From the NCBI GenBank assembly GCA_009829735.1, contig CM020618.1:16849346-16913345 (forward strand): DNA of 64,000 nt. Reading direction: 5' to 3'. This document shows, piece after piece, positions 42,500-54,732 of the stretch. This stretch comes from Pyropia yezoensis. Lineage: Eukaryota; Rhodophyta; Bangiophyceae; Bangiales; Bangiaceae. A program made the translations under genes and the position numbers. The notes under the pieces were generated by a model. The model had not been told where the DNA came from. It searched no databases and saw nothing but the letters and a program-made list of their open reading frames with translations. The number at the start of each line of letters is the position of its first letter. Position 1 is the first letter of the stretch.

Positions 42500-43420
42500 A
42501 GTTATAAACCACTTTGGGTACCACTTCGACTTAAAGCACTCTCTGGTTACTGTCACTTGGCCTTCGCTCACGTTGAGGGAAGGCAGGTATGGTCGATATC
42601 ATTCCGGGCGCAGTTCGCCCGGACCTTCTCAGCCGAAGGATCCTCCACGTGTCATTTTTGGCCTGATAGCCGAACCAACGCACCCTCAACATGAGGCGGT
42701 TAGTGTCCTCATTCCACAACTTGTGAAATTCGTCCAAGAGGCGTTCAACTCGAACCCTCAACCTGGGTGGAACATCTCCCATGTTCACATGGGGTCGAGG
42801 AGAGGCAGCTGGCTTGGCTTGGTGCTTTTCCTCTCCAGACTTCGGGTCGCTACTCGCGCCCGCGTTGAGGGTGACCGCTACTGCCGGTCCCTCATGTTGG
42901 TCGATATAGCCGAACTTGGCTCCCGATCAAAGATACTTTCTTTGAGGGTGGCGGGGGTAACAACTTGCTACGACCCCTGTCACAGGCTCGAGCCCATCAC
43001 CGACGAGTGAAGGTCCGCCGTCCTCCACCCGCCTAGTTGGCGACGGCTCTATGCCGAATTTGAATCCAACCCGAGTGGATCTCGCGGGGACAGTCCTCTC
43101 ACCTTGGGACGTCCCCTTTGAGTATACCACCCGGTGGCCGAAGTGCGAACCACCGGTCCGGAAGACCCTCAGGGTGAACACCCGACTTGGTCGGGGTGGC
43201 ATACCGCCCGCACCGATACCCACGGCCCTGCTGGCTGGAGTGCCTCTAGCACCTCCGCGACCCCAGGTACACCCTGTGTCTGGCCAGTATTCAAAGGCGC
43301 CGGAGTAAAGTCGTCACCGAAGAGTTTCCCGAACGTCCGGAGGTCCGATCCAGCCGTGTTGGCTAACGATCCACACGACACAGTCCAAGACCACCGTTCC
43401 TCTGAGACAGAGGGCCCCCT
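42500..43420 (-). pseudogene. gag and pol remnants of element F
   Basis: The reduced coding interior of F. Near 43.0-43.4 kb are pieces like the family 3 gag N-terminus (compare element D after 24546). Near 42.7-42.8 kb is a piece like the pol stretch before RT (PPRLRVRVERLLDEFHKLW), and at about 42.6-42.7 kb a chromodomain piece (RVRWFGYQAKNDTW). Most of pol, including all catalytic domains, is absent. Several breaks. Confidence 0.8.
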
Positions 43421-43456
43421 ACACCCGGGTGCACCCGGAGGTAAAGTACACCTCTG

Positions 43457-43474
43457 TCCCCTGCTGCTCCACCA
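43457..43474 (-). other. Primer-binding site of element F
   Basis: On the minus strand TGGTGGAGCAGCAGGGGA, two bases from the 5' LTR. The leader palindrome CCGGGTGCACCCGG follows at 43425-43438, as in element D. Confidence 0.9.
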
Positions 43475-43476
43475 AA

Positions 43477-43944
43477 TGTGGCAAAAACCACTAGCACACA
43501 CGGCACCCAAGTTGGGACGGTGTACATGGGCTGCCTCCCGTGTCGGGGGAACCGGAAGAAGTGCAAGTCGCACACACTCTGTCCCTGTTGTGGGGCAAAC
43601 CCCCCACGGACAAACAAGAGGATGGTGTGTGGTCCAACAGTTTCTTGGTCGGGACGGGGAAGCAGGGCCAAGCCCCGCTGTCCCTCCCCTTATCCCCCCA
43701 GGGTGTACTCAGAATCTCTCCACTCAGAGTCTCCCACCCCAGCACCTGGCCACCGGGCCACACGAAATTCAAGACGATAAAAGCAGAAAACCCTCAAATC
43801 CAAGTTGGATTTACTACTAAGCTAACTATCCCAAACTTAGGGAATATGGACCCAAATGCAGGGGGAGGAACGGGTCAGGCTAGTGGCCTGCCGCCCCTTG
43901 CATGGCACGTGTTGCCCCCCTACCTGGGGGTCAATTCTGCCACA
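43477..43944 (-). repeat. 5' LTR of element F (family 3, 468 bp)
   Basis: TGTGGCAAAAACCACTAG...TCAATTCTGCCACA on the plus strand, about 4% different from the split 3' LTR. The target duplication gccgt follows at 43945-43949, where the leader of element E resumes. Confidence 0.95.
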
Positions 43945-44125
43945 GCCGTCTTCGGCCCTGGCACACGGATAGGGATCCGGTCCTTCTCTTTTACTCGTGG
44001 TGTTGCGATCTGGTTGATTGTGTTGAGTGGTTACGTTTGACTGCGAGCTACTGTTACTCTCCTCCGTCCCACTCCTTCGCTCTCTTATTCGTGCTGACCG
44101 TTACGTCGGTTGACTGATTGTGACT

Positions 44126-46300
44126 ATGTCTACCCAAGAGACGGGGAACGTTCAAGATGACGGATCGGCGTCGACGCTGACCCCGGAGGTGACTACGGGA
44201 GCCGGGATCGGGAGCCCGATCGACAGCATTGAGACGCCAATGCTCTCCGGTGCCGGATCGACGTTTGGCACGGCACGGACGGCCGGGGGCGACGGACCGC
44301 CTCAACCGTCTTCTGCCGACCTCACTCCGCCGCCACCTTCACCAGGGGACTCCCTGATGGCATCATTGGCTCGCATCGAGGCCCGGCTCACCGGGCTCGA
44401 CGCCCGTCAAGAGCGTACGGAGGACGCAATGGCTGTGCTGATGTCAACACGCCACACGACGGCACCCCGTCGTGTTCCTCCCACACCGGTACGGTTCAAA
44501 CCGACCGGACTACTTTCGGAGTCCACCAGGGTCGACCCCGGTGTTGCTACTCCTGGGAAACCCCCGGACACGGCGGGTTATGGATCAGACTCGTCAGCCG
44601 AGTTGGACCGTAGCCATACGGAGCGCTACGCTCGGAGCACCCAAAGCGGGCTCCGCGGACATGGTCCGGCGGATACTTACGCTGGAACAGAGTCGGGGAT
44701 GGGGGGAGGCGGTACCGTATCGCAGTGCCCCCTCGACGACGGAAGCCAAGCAACTCGGGTACCCGAGGCGCCGACGCCGGAAGTTCCAGCGTCACTGGTG
44801 CAAGCGATGACAGCGCAGGTGACTGCGAGGTTACTGAAGCGGACGGAGTCCGATCAGTTTACTCACCAACTGCCCAAGCGACTGGATATCCAGGACGCGG
44901 ACACGGAGATTGTAAACGAAGTCTTCAGCTCGGTTCTGACTCCTGAACGTTATCGTTTAAAAGACCGATTCACTGCCGTATGGGAATCGATGCGTACTAC
45001 CTTGCACCGAGCTATCCGCTCTATGCAGACCCTTATGAAGGGAGTCCCAATGCTCGGAGGCCCGCACGGACGCCCGTTGGCAGTCACTGGCTTCCTGACT
45101 AGCTTCAAGGCAGCCGCAGACAAGGCACTCGTTAACGAGGGGCTGGCTCTGGAGATCCGCCCGTTCTTTGTTGATGAACGGGTACGAGGCATCCTCCGCC
45201 AGGCATCCCCGATGCCGGGAATGAGGGTCGCAGCCACCCCCATGGATTACCGTGGTATTCTGAAGGAGCTGCTTAGCAGCTACCTCAGTGACGACAAGTG
45301 CGAAGACCACTATCGGGCCCTTTGCACCGTCACCGTCCAGTCCTGGGAGGATAAGGAGATTTTTGGACGCCGGATCCAAGAGCTCGACCACGAGCTGGGG
45401 AAGCTCCTCGGCGAAGGGGAGCTACGGGCCATCCTGTTCGCAGGAGTACCCAACTATGTGCGGATATCCGCACGGGGAGCCAACACGGCTCGAACGAACT
45501 TCAGTCGACTGATGCACATGTGCAAGTCCCTGGGGGACGCCTACCGGGTGCTTCACCCGGAATGTGCCTTGGCCCCGAAGCCCAAGGGTGAAAGAGGCAA
45601 ACCCGGTCTTACCCCGGTACCGAGGCAAGAGAAGTGGAGCGTAAGGCCGCACCAGTACTGGTGGCGACCGAGTATGCCCCCACGGGTGAGAAGAAACCTC
45701 TAGTCGACCGACAGGGCCACCTGTTACGGGCGACGCCGGTGATTGATGAGCAAGGTACGGAAGCGTACATCGCCCCAGCTCGCACCCAGTTCCAGGTCAA
45801 CGAGGGAGCGGGTCGACGCGTCCCGTATGTACGGACCACGGGGTATGCCCCGGTTACGGGTAGCCCCCGCCAACCCCTGCCGACATGGGCGGTGCGTACG
45901 GAGGCACCTCCACACATCGCTGGTAGAACGAACCAGCTGGAGAGTCCATGTTTCATTTGGCGCCGGGACCCAAAGCCTACCCAAGGAGCAGGCACTCGGG
46001 CGCCCAAGGCAGGCAACCGGACCTACGGAGCCAACCCGACGCGGACGCCCGGGACGGCCGGCACTTTCGGATGTATGCTGTGCGGAGACCCCCACCACTG
46101 AATGTCCTCATGCCCGCTCACCCCAGAGGAGTCTTGACGGGCAGCGGCGCAACGCAAGGCATCCATTGGGGGGTATCCCGCCAGAGCACCGGCACCGGGT
46201 AGGCAGCAAGCTCCAGGAGGAGTACTGGCAGTCGAGGAAACACCTCCTCCACCGGATATCTCGGAAGACAGTGCCGGCGGAGCGCGGGAAAGGAGTAAGA
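44126..46300 (+). pseudogene. gag: gag of element E (family 2), broken copy
   Basis: Starts at the ATG in MSTQETGNVQDDGSAS. The N-terminus is acidic and Pro/Thr-rich with a short heptad-like stretch (MASLARIEARLTGLDARQERTED in part) that could form a coiled coil near residues 75-105. The capsid-like part is near 45.0-45.4 kb (GFLTSFKAAADKALVNEGLALEIRPFFVDERV in part), and the zinc knuckle region (CMLCGDPHH) near 46.08 kb. This is the only family 2 gag in the window with its N-terminus. About two to three breaks. Confidence 0.9.
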
Positions 46301-46304
46301 GGAA

Positions 46305-49300
46305 GGACGACACGGGGTCGCTGGGGCAACCCTAGCAAGCCACCCCGGACTGCCGCGGGAAAAGCCCCACGGAGAGCGCGGTTGAGCCGACGCCGCATCA
46401 ATCCCCGGGTACACCTTCCGGCCCCGACGATACGGCGTCAGGGGATTGATGACCAACCTCCAAGGTTGGGAGGAGAGGACGGGAAGTCCCGTCACATTGA
46501 ACCAGACAAGGGCCCTGTCCAGGATGCCCGAGCTACACCTGATATCGGTGTAGGCCACGTACTGTTCACCTTGGAGAACTTCAAGGTATCAGCCACACTG
46601 GGGGTTGACCCCCAGTCGACCCGATCGTATTACCCTGTACTGGACACAGGGGCTCGACCGAACCTGATCCGGGAGGATACCCTCCCGGACAAGTGGCTCC
46701 CGCGAGTCAGAGTCACTCGGCGACCCACGATCAAGGATGCGAATGGTCGTCTCATTCGTACTACCGCAGCTATGTCGCTGCAGTTCACCATCGGGGAACT
46801 CACCACGGAAGTCGACTTCCTGGTGTGTGAGACTCTATCTGTGCCCTGCATACTGGGGTGCACCTTCATCAACGTTCACGTTGATGCAATTCGGCCGGGC
46901 CGGAGGACCGTCGAGCTGCATGAGGCCGACGGGACGAAGAGAGGACAGACAGCTATCGTCAGGGACCAGACGCTACAAGGGAGCCACGTTAACGTGGCTG
47001 AGGTATACGCAGGCGTAGATCCGAAGACACTCCGGCTGGCCAAGCGGACCCGCTCTGGGCCGTTATCGGAGACCTTCCTCCCGGTTAACTGTGACCTCGC
47101 AGGCATCTGCAGAGTCCAGTCCAACCTACGAACCTACAAGCGCCATGGGTTGATCATGGCCAACGGTATCGTAGACCTCCGAGCGGGGGGGTCATCACTG
47201 CTCGTGATGGCGAACTATCGCCGTAAGGCGGTCACCCTCCCGAATGGAGCTATCCTCGGGATCGCCGAGCTCTACGAAGGAGACATCCTTACCCCTGACA
47301 AGGAAGGTCAAGTGGAACCACTTGAGGTACTGGCGGTCACCGAGACCACCGAGCTGCAGGAACCCGATGACGGGAAACCTAACCCATCAACAGCTCGGGC
47401 GGACTTTCCGCCAAAGGACCAAGAAGCCTTGAAGGCACTGGCCGAGGCTGACCTCGACCATCTTCCTCCTTCGGTAGCCGAATGGGTACGACGGATGCCA
47501 AGAAAGCATGACGTCATGTGGACCGGCGGGGCTCTGGGTACCATTGGGGCAACCCAACACCGTATAAACCTGGTACCAGGTGCTCGACCAGCGCGGTCTC
47601 AACCGCATCGCGCGGGACCTATGCAACGAGAGATCGTCGATAGGGAAGTGAAGAGAATGAGCGAAGCTAAGGTGATCTGACCTTCGATGTCGGAGTGGGG
47701 CGCCCCAGTCGTGATCGTACCGAAGAAGGATCAAACCCCTCGGTTCTGCATCGATTATCGACGCCTCAACTTGGTAACCAAGAAAGACTCATACCCTTTA
47801 CCAAGGATGGACGAGTGTATCGACTCCCTGGAGGAAGCCACCGTGTTAAGCACTATCGACTGCAATGCCAGGTACTGGCAGATCCCAGTTGCATAGGAGG
47901 ATATCCCCAAGACGGCGCTCGTCTGTCACAGTGGAGTGTACGAGTTCCTAAGGATGCCCTTCGGAGTGTCCAACGCCCCTGCCACCTTCCAGCGGGCCAT
48001 CGACATTATACTGTCGGGAGTGAAGTGGCGTAACTGCCTGGTGTACCTGGACGATGTCATTGTCTTCTCGCGTAACATGAATGACCATGTGCAACATGTC
48101 GACGAGGTACTCACCCTCTTGCGCAACGCCGGGGTAACTCTGCGCCTCAAGAAGTGCGCCTTCTTTCATCAGACCGCCGAGTATGTGGGTCACCAGATCA
48201 CACCAGGTCAACTGGGAGTGCTTGAAGCTAATACCCAGGCACTCCGGGATGTGCGATACCGGACCACCCAGACACGGCTAAAAAGCTTCCTAGGGATGTG
48301 CACAGTATATTGACGGTTCTTCAAGGACTTTGCTCGCATAGCCAAACCGTTAACGGTTCTGACGAGCAGCGCCTTGCCAAAGGTACTCCAACCTCCCTTG
48401 CCTAGCGAGGGAGAGGCATTCGAGCTGCTCAAGCAAGCTCTGCTAGCCCCACCCGTGCTTGCGTTGCCACATAGACGTGGGACCTTCGTCATCGACGTCG
48501 ATGCCTGCGATACCCAAGTGGGATGCACCCTGTTACAGGGAGAGACAATCATTGGTACCGATAATGCTATCCCGGACCTACACCCGGTAGGGTACTTCAG
48601 CCGGACACTCAACCCGGCTGAGCGTAACTATAGTGCCACCGAGCGTGAGTGCCTCGGAGTCATATAGGCAGTGCAACTGCTCCGGCCTTACCTGGAAGGT
48701 TCCAGGTTCATCGTGAGGTCCGACCACGAACCTTTACGGCGGCTTCTCGACCTTGGTGACAAGGATTTCGACAGCCATGGACGACTAGCCCGGTGGAGGC
48801 TGAAGATTGCCGAGCACGACTATCGGACCATATATAAGGCCGGCTCTACCCATCATCTGGGAGACGCGCTGTCGCGACTCGACACACCGAGCGGGGACAC
48901 CCGACAGTTGGACGAGGACATCCCGGTTGTACCGGTTTGCATGGTGGGTAACGCCACCCAAGGTATGGTTGACCATACCATGACACACCTTGCGTGCCCA
49001 TTAGCTCTCGCGGACTTCCGCGAGGCGCAGGTCAATGCCGATGACTGTAAACGCCGTCGCGCTAGCCTCCTGGCCGGCACGGCCGACAACTTCTCCGAGA
49101 ATGAGGACGGACTCATATACCGGCGGGCACCCGCCGATGGACGGCATCAGGTCGTGGTCCCCGTGCCCTCACAACAAGCCGTCATGGAACGAGAACACGA
49201 GAACCCTACAGCCGGACACCCGGGGGGTTCGCGCATGTTTGCAGCAATGCGGAGGTTCTTTCAATGGCCAGCAATGGCCGCCGACGTAGTCGACCACGTG

Positions 49301-50420
49301 CGGGGGTGCCACCCGTGTGCACGGAATCGTATGAGTCTTCATAGGCGGGCATCCGCTATGGAGCTATTCCCTCCGGATGGGCCCCACGAGCAAGTCGCTA
49401 TCGACATACTCGGGCCGCTTCCGGTAACGGGAGAAGAAGTGAACAGGTACATCCTGGTCATGTCGGACCGCTTTACTAAGCTGTCACGAGCAGTAGCGAT
49501 CCCAATCGACACGGCCTACACGATCATGAACGCAGTGGTTGACCACTGGATCAGTGCTGACGGAGTAAGTAGGCAACTCCTCTCCGACATCGGAGCAAAC
49601 TTTCTGTCAGCATTCTGCACTAAGGTCATGGGCGTGTCCGGTATCGAACCCCGTCGGGCATCCGACTACCACCCGCAAACCAACGGGCAGGTGGAGCGGT
49701 TCAACCGCACCATCGTCAAGATGCTACAGTGCTATGTGGCGGAACACACGAACACGTGGGACAAGCTTCTGTCCGTATTGACCCTAGCATACAATTCCAG
49801 GCTCCACCGGAGTACCAACATTGCTCCACTGAAGTGGGTCATGCCGATGGGCGTCGGAAATCTCACACTGCCACCAGGCAGATGCACCCGGTATGACATA
49901 CCGAAGGGCCGGCCGGCCGAACGGATCCACTTAGCTTGGTTGACCAAGCTATCGTGGATGATACCTAAGCTCAAGGGTGCCCTTGACTGTACACAGCTTC
50001 GATACAAGAAGAACTTCGACGCCCGACTATGGGTACGCAACGCGACTCTCATAACAGGTCACTGGGTCGACATCAGACACCAGAAGCTCCGAGGGAACAA
50101 GCTTATGCAACCGGTCAAGGGACCATACCAGATCCTACACAGAGATGATCACTCTGTAATCCTGCACTCCGATACGGAGATACAACGCATCAATCTCAAT
50201 GATGTGACACCTGCTCTGAAGCCGAAACAGCCTCAGCCGGTACCGGCTGGGTTGCTACATGAAGGTCTTGCAACCCACCGCTCAGATGGCCCGGTGGGGC
50301 CAGATGGGATTCCATACCAGGAAGAGAGCGTGGTCGGACACACCGACCCGGACCTACCAGTACACTGGTTCGTCAAGGTGATGTGGGTCGGATACGACGC
50401 ACCCACCTGAGAACAGGCGG
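46305..50420 (+). pseudogene. pol: pol of element E (family 2), broken copy
   Basis: Follows the pol of element G throughout: protease motif near 46.64 kb (VLDTGARPNLI), reverse transcriptase near 47.7-48.1 kb with YLDD at about 48.04 kb, RNase H near 48.5-48.8 kb (VDACDTQVGC, RSDHEPL), integrase zinc region near 49.2-49.3 kb and core near 49.4-49.7 kb (SDRFTKLSRAVAI, NGQVERFNRTIVKM), C-terminal tail near 50.3-50.4 kb (VVGHTDPDLP). About four to five breaks. Older than G, in line with its position outside F. Confidence 0.93.
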
Positions 50421-50925
50421 CGAATATACCCCGCCAGCTCCGCATGCCTTACATGAGGCGACGACGCCTACTGTAACAACCCAACCGACACCGGCATCGG
50501 CTGGCGGGGGGTGAGGCTTATACCTACTACGTAGGATGTCATATGGATTTCGCAAGACTTAGGTTCACTAAGTCGGAGCGGACTTAGGCAAACTAAGTGG
50601 CCTACTGATTTTGACAAGTCATACTTGAAGGATAAGAATTACTCCGATAATTTCAAAGAAACCTGAGGCTTACACCAAGGTAAACCTTCATCCATGGGCA
50701 AGTGACTGAGCGAGGAAGGTTGGCCTTCATGAGGATAAACCAACTAGGATAGGTTGAGGGCGCAAGAAAAACCAAGGCAAGCCACTGATATGGCAGACGG
50801 GGTACTCCCCACAGGCAGCCATCGGTATCATGTAAACGCCCCAGCGGGGGGTGAGTTTTTACTCACTAGTACCCGGCCACCATAAGGGTCACCGGGTCCC
50901 TCTCCCTCACACACAATAGCACTCC
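50421..50925. other. Convergent region between pol and antisense gene, element E
   Basis: About 500 bp without a gene. It contains the family 2 inverted-repeat region near 50480-50510 in diverged form, two diverged 24-bp units near 50.56-50.60 kb, and otherwise nothing I can name. Confidence 0.45.
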
Positions 50926-53286
50926 TCAGTGGGTAGACCCGCTGCCCGAGGGAGGCCACTCACGCGTAAACGCGTACACCTCCATGCTCCACCGGTCGGC
51001 AATCTCGCGACGGTCAATCGCACGAGTTACCTCGGTGCATAGCTCGACAAGGGTGCTCCGGCCAGCCTCCACTTCATCCAGAGCTGTCTGGATGCGGTCC
51101 AGCACACCACCGAAGCAACGCGCGCAACCAACGAGCGCAGCACCTGGGGGGATATCCCTCCAGCTAACAGAGAGACCCTCCCGCAGCTCACGGGCAAAGA
51201 AGGCGTCAACGCCCTCACACCATAGACGGGGACCCCCGTCACGCATGACAGGGGCGGAAGGTGACACTGGCGCAGCCAGAGGGGCTACAGGAGCCGACAC
51301 GGCTACCACCGGAGCCGGTGGCGCATGATACGAGGCCCGGTAGGACCCCACTGAAGGGGATCCACCGTAAACCCGGCGGGACTCCGCCCGACGACGGGAC
51401 ATCTCACGCTCCCCACCCGCAGAGTCCCACTCTCGGGGACGACGGCCAACCGCCACCGGTATCGGGTCACCGAACCACGGGGCGAGGACCTGAAGAGGGT
51501 CATGGATAACCATGGGAATACCCAGGTCAGGAACAGCCGCGGTGGACACCCACCCACGGCAATTGGGCTCACCCGGCTGAGTACGCCGGATGCGCACCGA
51601 GTGACGAGGCAAGGGGGCAGCCGCAGCCTGCGGATCCCGGTACGGGGGAAGGGTCAACACCCCAGCCCAGTTCACGGCATCGTGAACGGCCAGAAAGGCC
51701 TCGAACTCCCGGGCCAACCTGGTCTTTGCAGCAATCATGTCTACGCCCAGCTGCCCGATATGCCGACGGACACCCGTCGGAAGATGAAACAGCCGCCCCT
51801 GCCGACGGACGGACAGCAGGAAGGAGGAAGCCTGCCCGAGGGTAACCTCGAGAGTGAAGGTCCCCTGCAGCGGGTGGACAGGCCGGGAGGCCAACACACT
51901 GCCGAAGTATCGGAGACGGGAACCGGTGTCAAACCGGAAAGCAGGGGCGGGCTCCCACCCCTCCTACCACAGAAGCGGACTCACGGGAGTGTACACCGGC
52001 GCGCGACCGTTGCCGGCCTGCAACGCACACGTTATATCGGTGCGGAACGCATCCGCCATGAAACCATGGTTGCGTCGCCAGCTCGACGCCGACTTCAGCC
52101 CCGCCATGGGCGGGTACGGAGCCGTCAACGTCAGATACGGGGATACCCCCGGGAAGTACTCAAACCCGGGATACCGGCCGATATCGGCCACCGTCTCCCC
52201 AAACGCAACCGGCTCCGCCGCCGCCGCAATCCCCCGAGCACTAGCCGGGTAGTCAACCTCCCGCGGCAACGCCGGGGCAACCGAGTCGCATATGCTGAAG
52301 ACGAGGTCGAGAAAGACTTCACCCCGCCCCACCCGGGTGCACCAGAGCTGCGCGTGCCGGTCGTCCGGCTGACTCAGGATCCAATGATGCTCCACCCGGA
52401 CTGCATGCGGCTGGTTAACCAGCAGCACCAACTCCCGCTCCCCACTCGGGTCCAACTTGACGCGCCGGGCGGGCCCTCCACGGTGGCTCGGTGCGTGGAA
52501 GTCCGCCCGCATCCGCCCAGCGGAGTCCATGGACTCCTGCACGGTGAGGCCTCGGACCCGGGTAACCAAGTCGGACATCGACATTCAGGGTTGACCCACC
52601 ACCAGGGCGGCGCCGCCACTCAGCGGGGCAACCCTTGCGGGCCCAGGAAGAACCCGTGGCGCCGGGGGAAGCCCCACCGGCAGATGGGCCGGTGCCGCAG
52701 GCGCACGGGGCCGAGGAGGAAGAAGAAGGGCGGACGCCCGCCCGGAGTAGTTCCCGGAGTCCACCGCCATCGGGGAAGACACGTCTTGACCACCTGTCGC
52801 CCGCGGCACCGCGGGCAGAGCGTCGCCGCCACCCGGGCCTGGCGAAGGCACAACGGGGACGGCGGGAGTAGACCCGTTCACCACCTCCGCGGACGGACCA
52901 CTACCCGGGCGGGAGCCCGCGCCGTCTTGACCCGCCGTCCCGGCCGGGGTGCCGCCACGACTGTCGGAAGCACCGGCTGCACCGTCCTGGAGTAGAGCTG
53001 CGCCGGCACCGGCGACAGAAGCCATTCGGGCCGCCGGAGGAGTAGGGGTAGAAGCCGCCACACGCGGTTGCCCGCCCCCCGACGGAGCCGTCGTGCCGCT
53101 GCACACGGACGACAACCCGCCCGGCGCGCCTTCCGAAGCCACACGAACGGTCACCCGATCGTCGTCGTCCGACGAGCTCGCCAGGAAGCACTCGGCAGCG
53201 GTGGCGGAGACGGGAACGTCGTCCTGCACCTCCTCCTCCTCAAGCAGGAGGTCGTCCTCGCCCCCGGGCACCTCGGGGTCCGACAT
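50926..53286 (-). pseudogene. Antisense gene of element E (family 2), broken copy
   Basis: Minus-strand relative of the intact gene in element G, with the same ATG (MSDPEVPGGEDDLLLEEEE at 53286), acidic start, Pro/Ala-rich stretch, long middle block and C-terminal block. Long parts remain open and close to G at the protein level, for example LVLLVNQPHAVRVEHHWILSQPDDRHAQLW in part and ALVGCARCFGGVLDRIQTALDEVE in part. About two breaks, fewer per kilobase than in gag-pol of the same element. Confidence 0.88.
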
Positions 53287-53876
53287 GGTGGATCCGGGGT
53301 AGCAGGGGCACCCCTTGCAGAAAAGCCGCAGCCGGCTCGACCCGGTACAAGAAGCGCTCACGGACGAGCCAGGGAAGCGCGGGCACCCGCGCTTATAACC
53401 TCACAGCTAATCACGAGCGATTCGGCAGCGCGGGACGACCCGCGCCAGCCGAGCTACGAGGTCGCTCCAACCAGGCACCCAGGTCGGGGCCACGCCCCCC
53501 CCTACACGAGGAAATCAAGGGGGGTCACCCCACAACCGCCCCCACGCAACGCGGGCAGCCCCCGCCCCCCACTCAATCGTCCACACGAGAGGGGCCCCCC
53601 TACCACCAGACGCCTGGTGGCGGATCCGCTTGCACCACCCCTCGGACAGGGGGGTCGTGAACAAAAACCCAGATCGGGAATTCAACGGTCCGGAAAGCGG
53701 ATCGTGTGTGTACCACACAAAGGGGGGCACCCCCCTCAGACAACCCCGAAAAAGGGGTGTCTGTCGCGACAGGGCGCAAAGCCCCACCCGACTGGTAAAC
53801 GGTCACGCGACCCACTTACATTTGGAAACCCGAATGCAACTCGATCCGAGGACGGGCCGAATCTAAGGGGGGGATA
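53287..53876 (-). promoter_or_regulatory. Upstream region of the antisense gene in element E
   Basis: About 590 bp without a gene. On the minus strand GGTTATAAGC (53391-53400) lies about 110 bp before the ATG and is followed by the same cgcgcttccctggctcgtcc as in elements C and G. The far end is the polypurine tract aagggggggata next to the 3' LTR. Confidence 0.5.
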
Positions 53877-54238
53877 TGTCGCAATATCGATGACCGTATT
53901 GGGACCCTAATATAGGGGAAGTACTTCTAACCCTTAACTTTCAATTTGGGAGTCCGTATTGATCACGGTATCTATAAGTTACGTATGACAAGGGGGACTT
54001 GCATCTTGTGGTGGAGGGTAGTTAGTAGTGTCTCCGAGGGTTTATAACGAGGGAGCCGGCGGCGAATCCACCGCCGGCCATGGCAGAACAAGAATCCCCC
54101 CCCATTTGGGCTCCCATCTTGGTCCCGTGGCTTGCGCTCCAAGAACAGCAACCTTGGCCTCCCGGTGACGTTGGTGCCGATCCTCCTTGGTGAGTGTTCC
54201 CTGAGAGTGGACGTGCAGCGGATATCTATCGTGCTAGA
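53877..54238 (+). repeat. 3' LTR of element E (family 2, 362 bp)
   Basis: Begins TGTCGCAATATCGATG; matches 30104-30465 at about 89% by eye. TTTATAACG at 54041-54049 is a possible TATA box and is followed at once by the inverted repeat GCCGGCGG ... CCGCCGGC (54055-54062 and 54071-54078). The target duplication cgaag follows at 54239-54243. Confidence 0.95.
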
Positions 54239-54243
54239 CGAAG

Positions 54244-54621
54244 GGGCCATGCTAGGTCCTTGGTACAGATGGACGGCGGTTCAACATCGAAAGTGAGGAT
54301 GGGGTCCGCACAGTAAGCGGACAGGACGTGGTCAAAGTTGCACCACCTTCGGCAGGCGACCCGGCTTGGGTGCGTGCGCTGAAGGCGTGGCGCCTGCCTT
54401 CGCTACCTGCGACCAAACAGGGCCCGCAGGAATACGTGTTCGATAAGTTCATCGACTACGGGTGGGATGAGGACACTAACCGCCTCACGTTGAAGGTGAG
54501 TTGGTTCGGCTACAATGCGACGGATGATACGTGGGAACACCTGGAGAATCTTCCTACTGAGAACGTCCGGGCATACTGCGCCCGGAATGATATCGACCCT
54601 AACTGCCCTTCTTCAACGTGA
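54244..54621 (+). pseudogene. pol: pol of element D, chromodomain end
   Basis: Continues the family 3 pol left at 30103, after element E. It holds a short linker (WRLPSLPATKQGPQ in part) and a clear chromodomain: EYVFDKFIDYGWDEDTNRLTLKVSWFGYNATDDTWEHLENLP, ending soon after. In intact relatives this domain binds methylated histone tails and guides integration. Confidence 0.9.
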
Positions 54622-54732
54622 GGGAAGGCCAAGTGACAGTGCCAAGAGAGTCCTTCAAGTCGAAGTGTTACGCAGAGTGGCTTTTAACTACAGCCCTAAC
54701 CCACACACTCTCACAACAAAGTCAGCTGCCAA

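Larger units (their letters stand above)
30516..43944 (-). mobile_element. Element F: family 3, minus strand, much reduced interior with antisense gene kept
   Basis: Bounded by family 3 LTRs and a perfect 5-bp duplication, gccgt (30511-30515 and 43945-43949), in the leader of element E. The 3' LTR is split by element G (30671-40396 plus the repeated gtgtg). The interior, 40715-43476, is only about 2.8 kb: 5' primer-binding site and leader, remnants of gag, small remnants of pol, and the antisense gene. RT, RNase H and integrase are not present. The LTRs differ at about 4% by eye. It looks like a non-autonomous derivative; about four or more breaks. Confidence 0.93.
30104..54238 (+). mobile_element. 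Element E: family 2 chromovirus, plus strand, carrying F and G inside
   Basis: Bounded by 362-bp family 2 LTRs and a perfect 5-bp duplication, cgaag (30099-30103 and 54239-54243), within pol of element D. Element F is inserted in its leader about 30 bp after the primer-binding site. Beyond F come gag, pol, the convergent region, the antisense gene on the minus strand and the 3' LTR. The LTRs differ at about 11% of positions by eye, the oldest pair measurable here. Broken, with about eight breaks over all genes. Confidence 0.95.
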
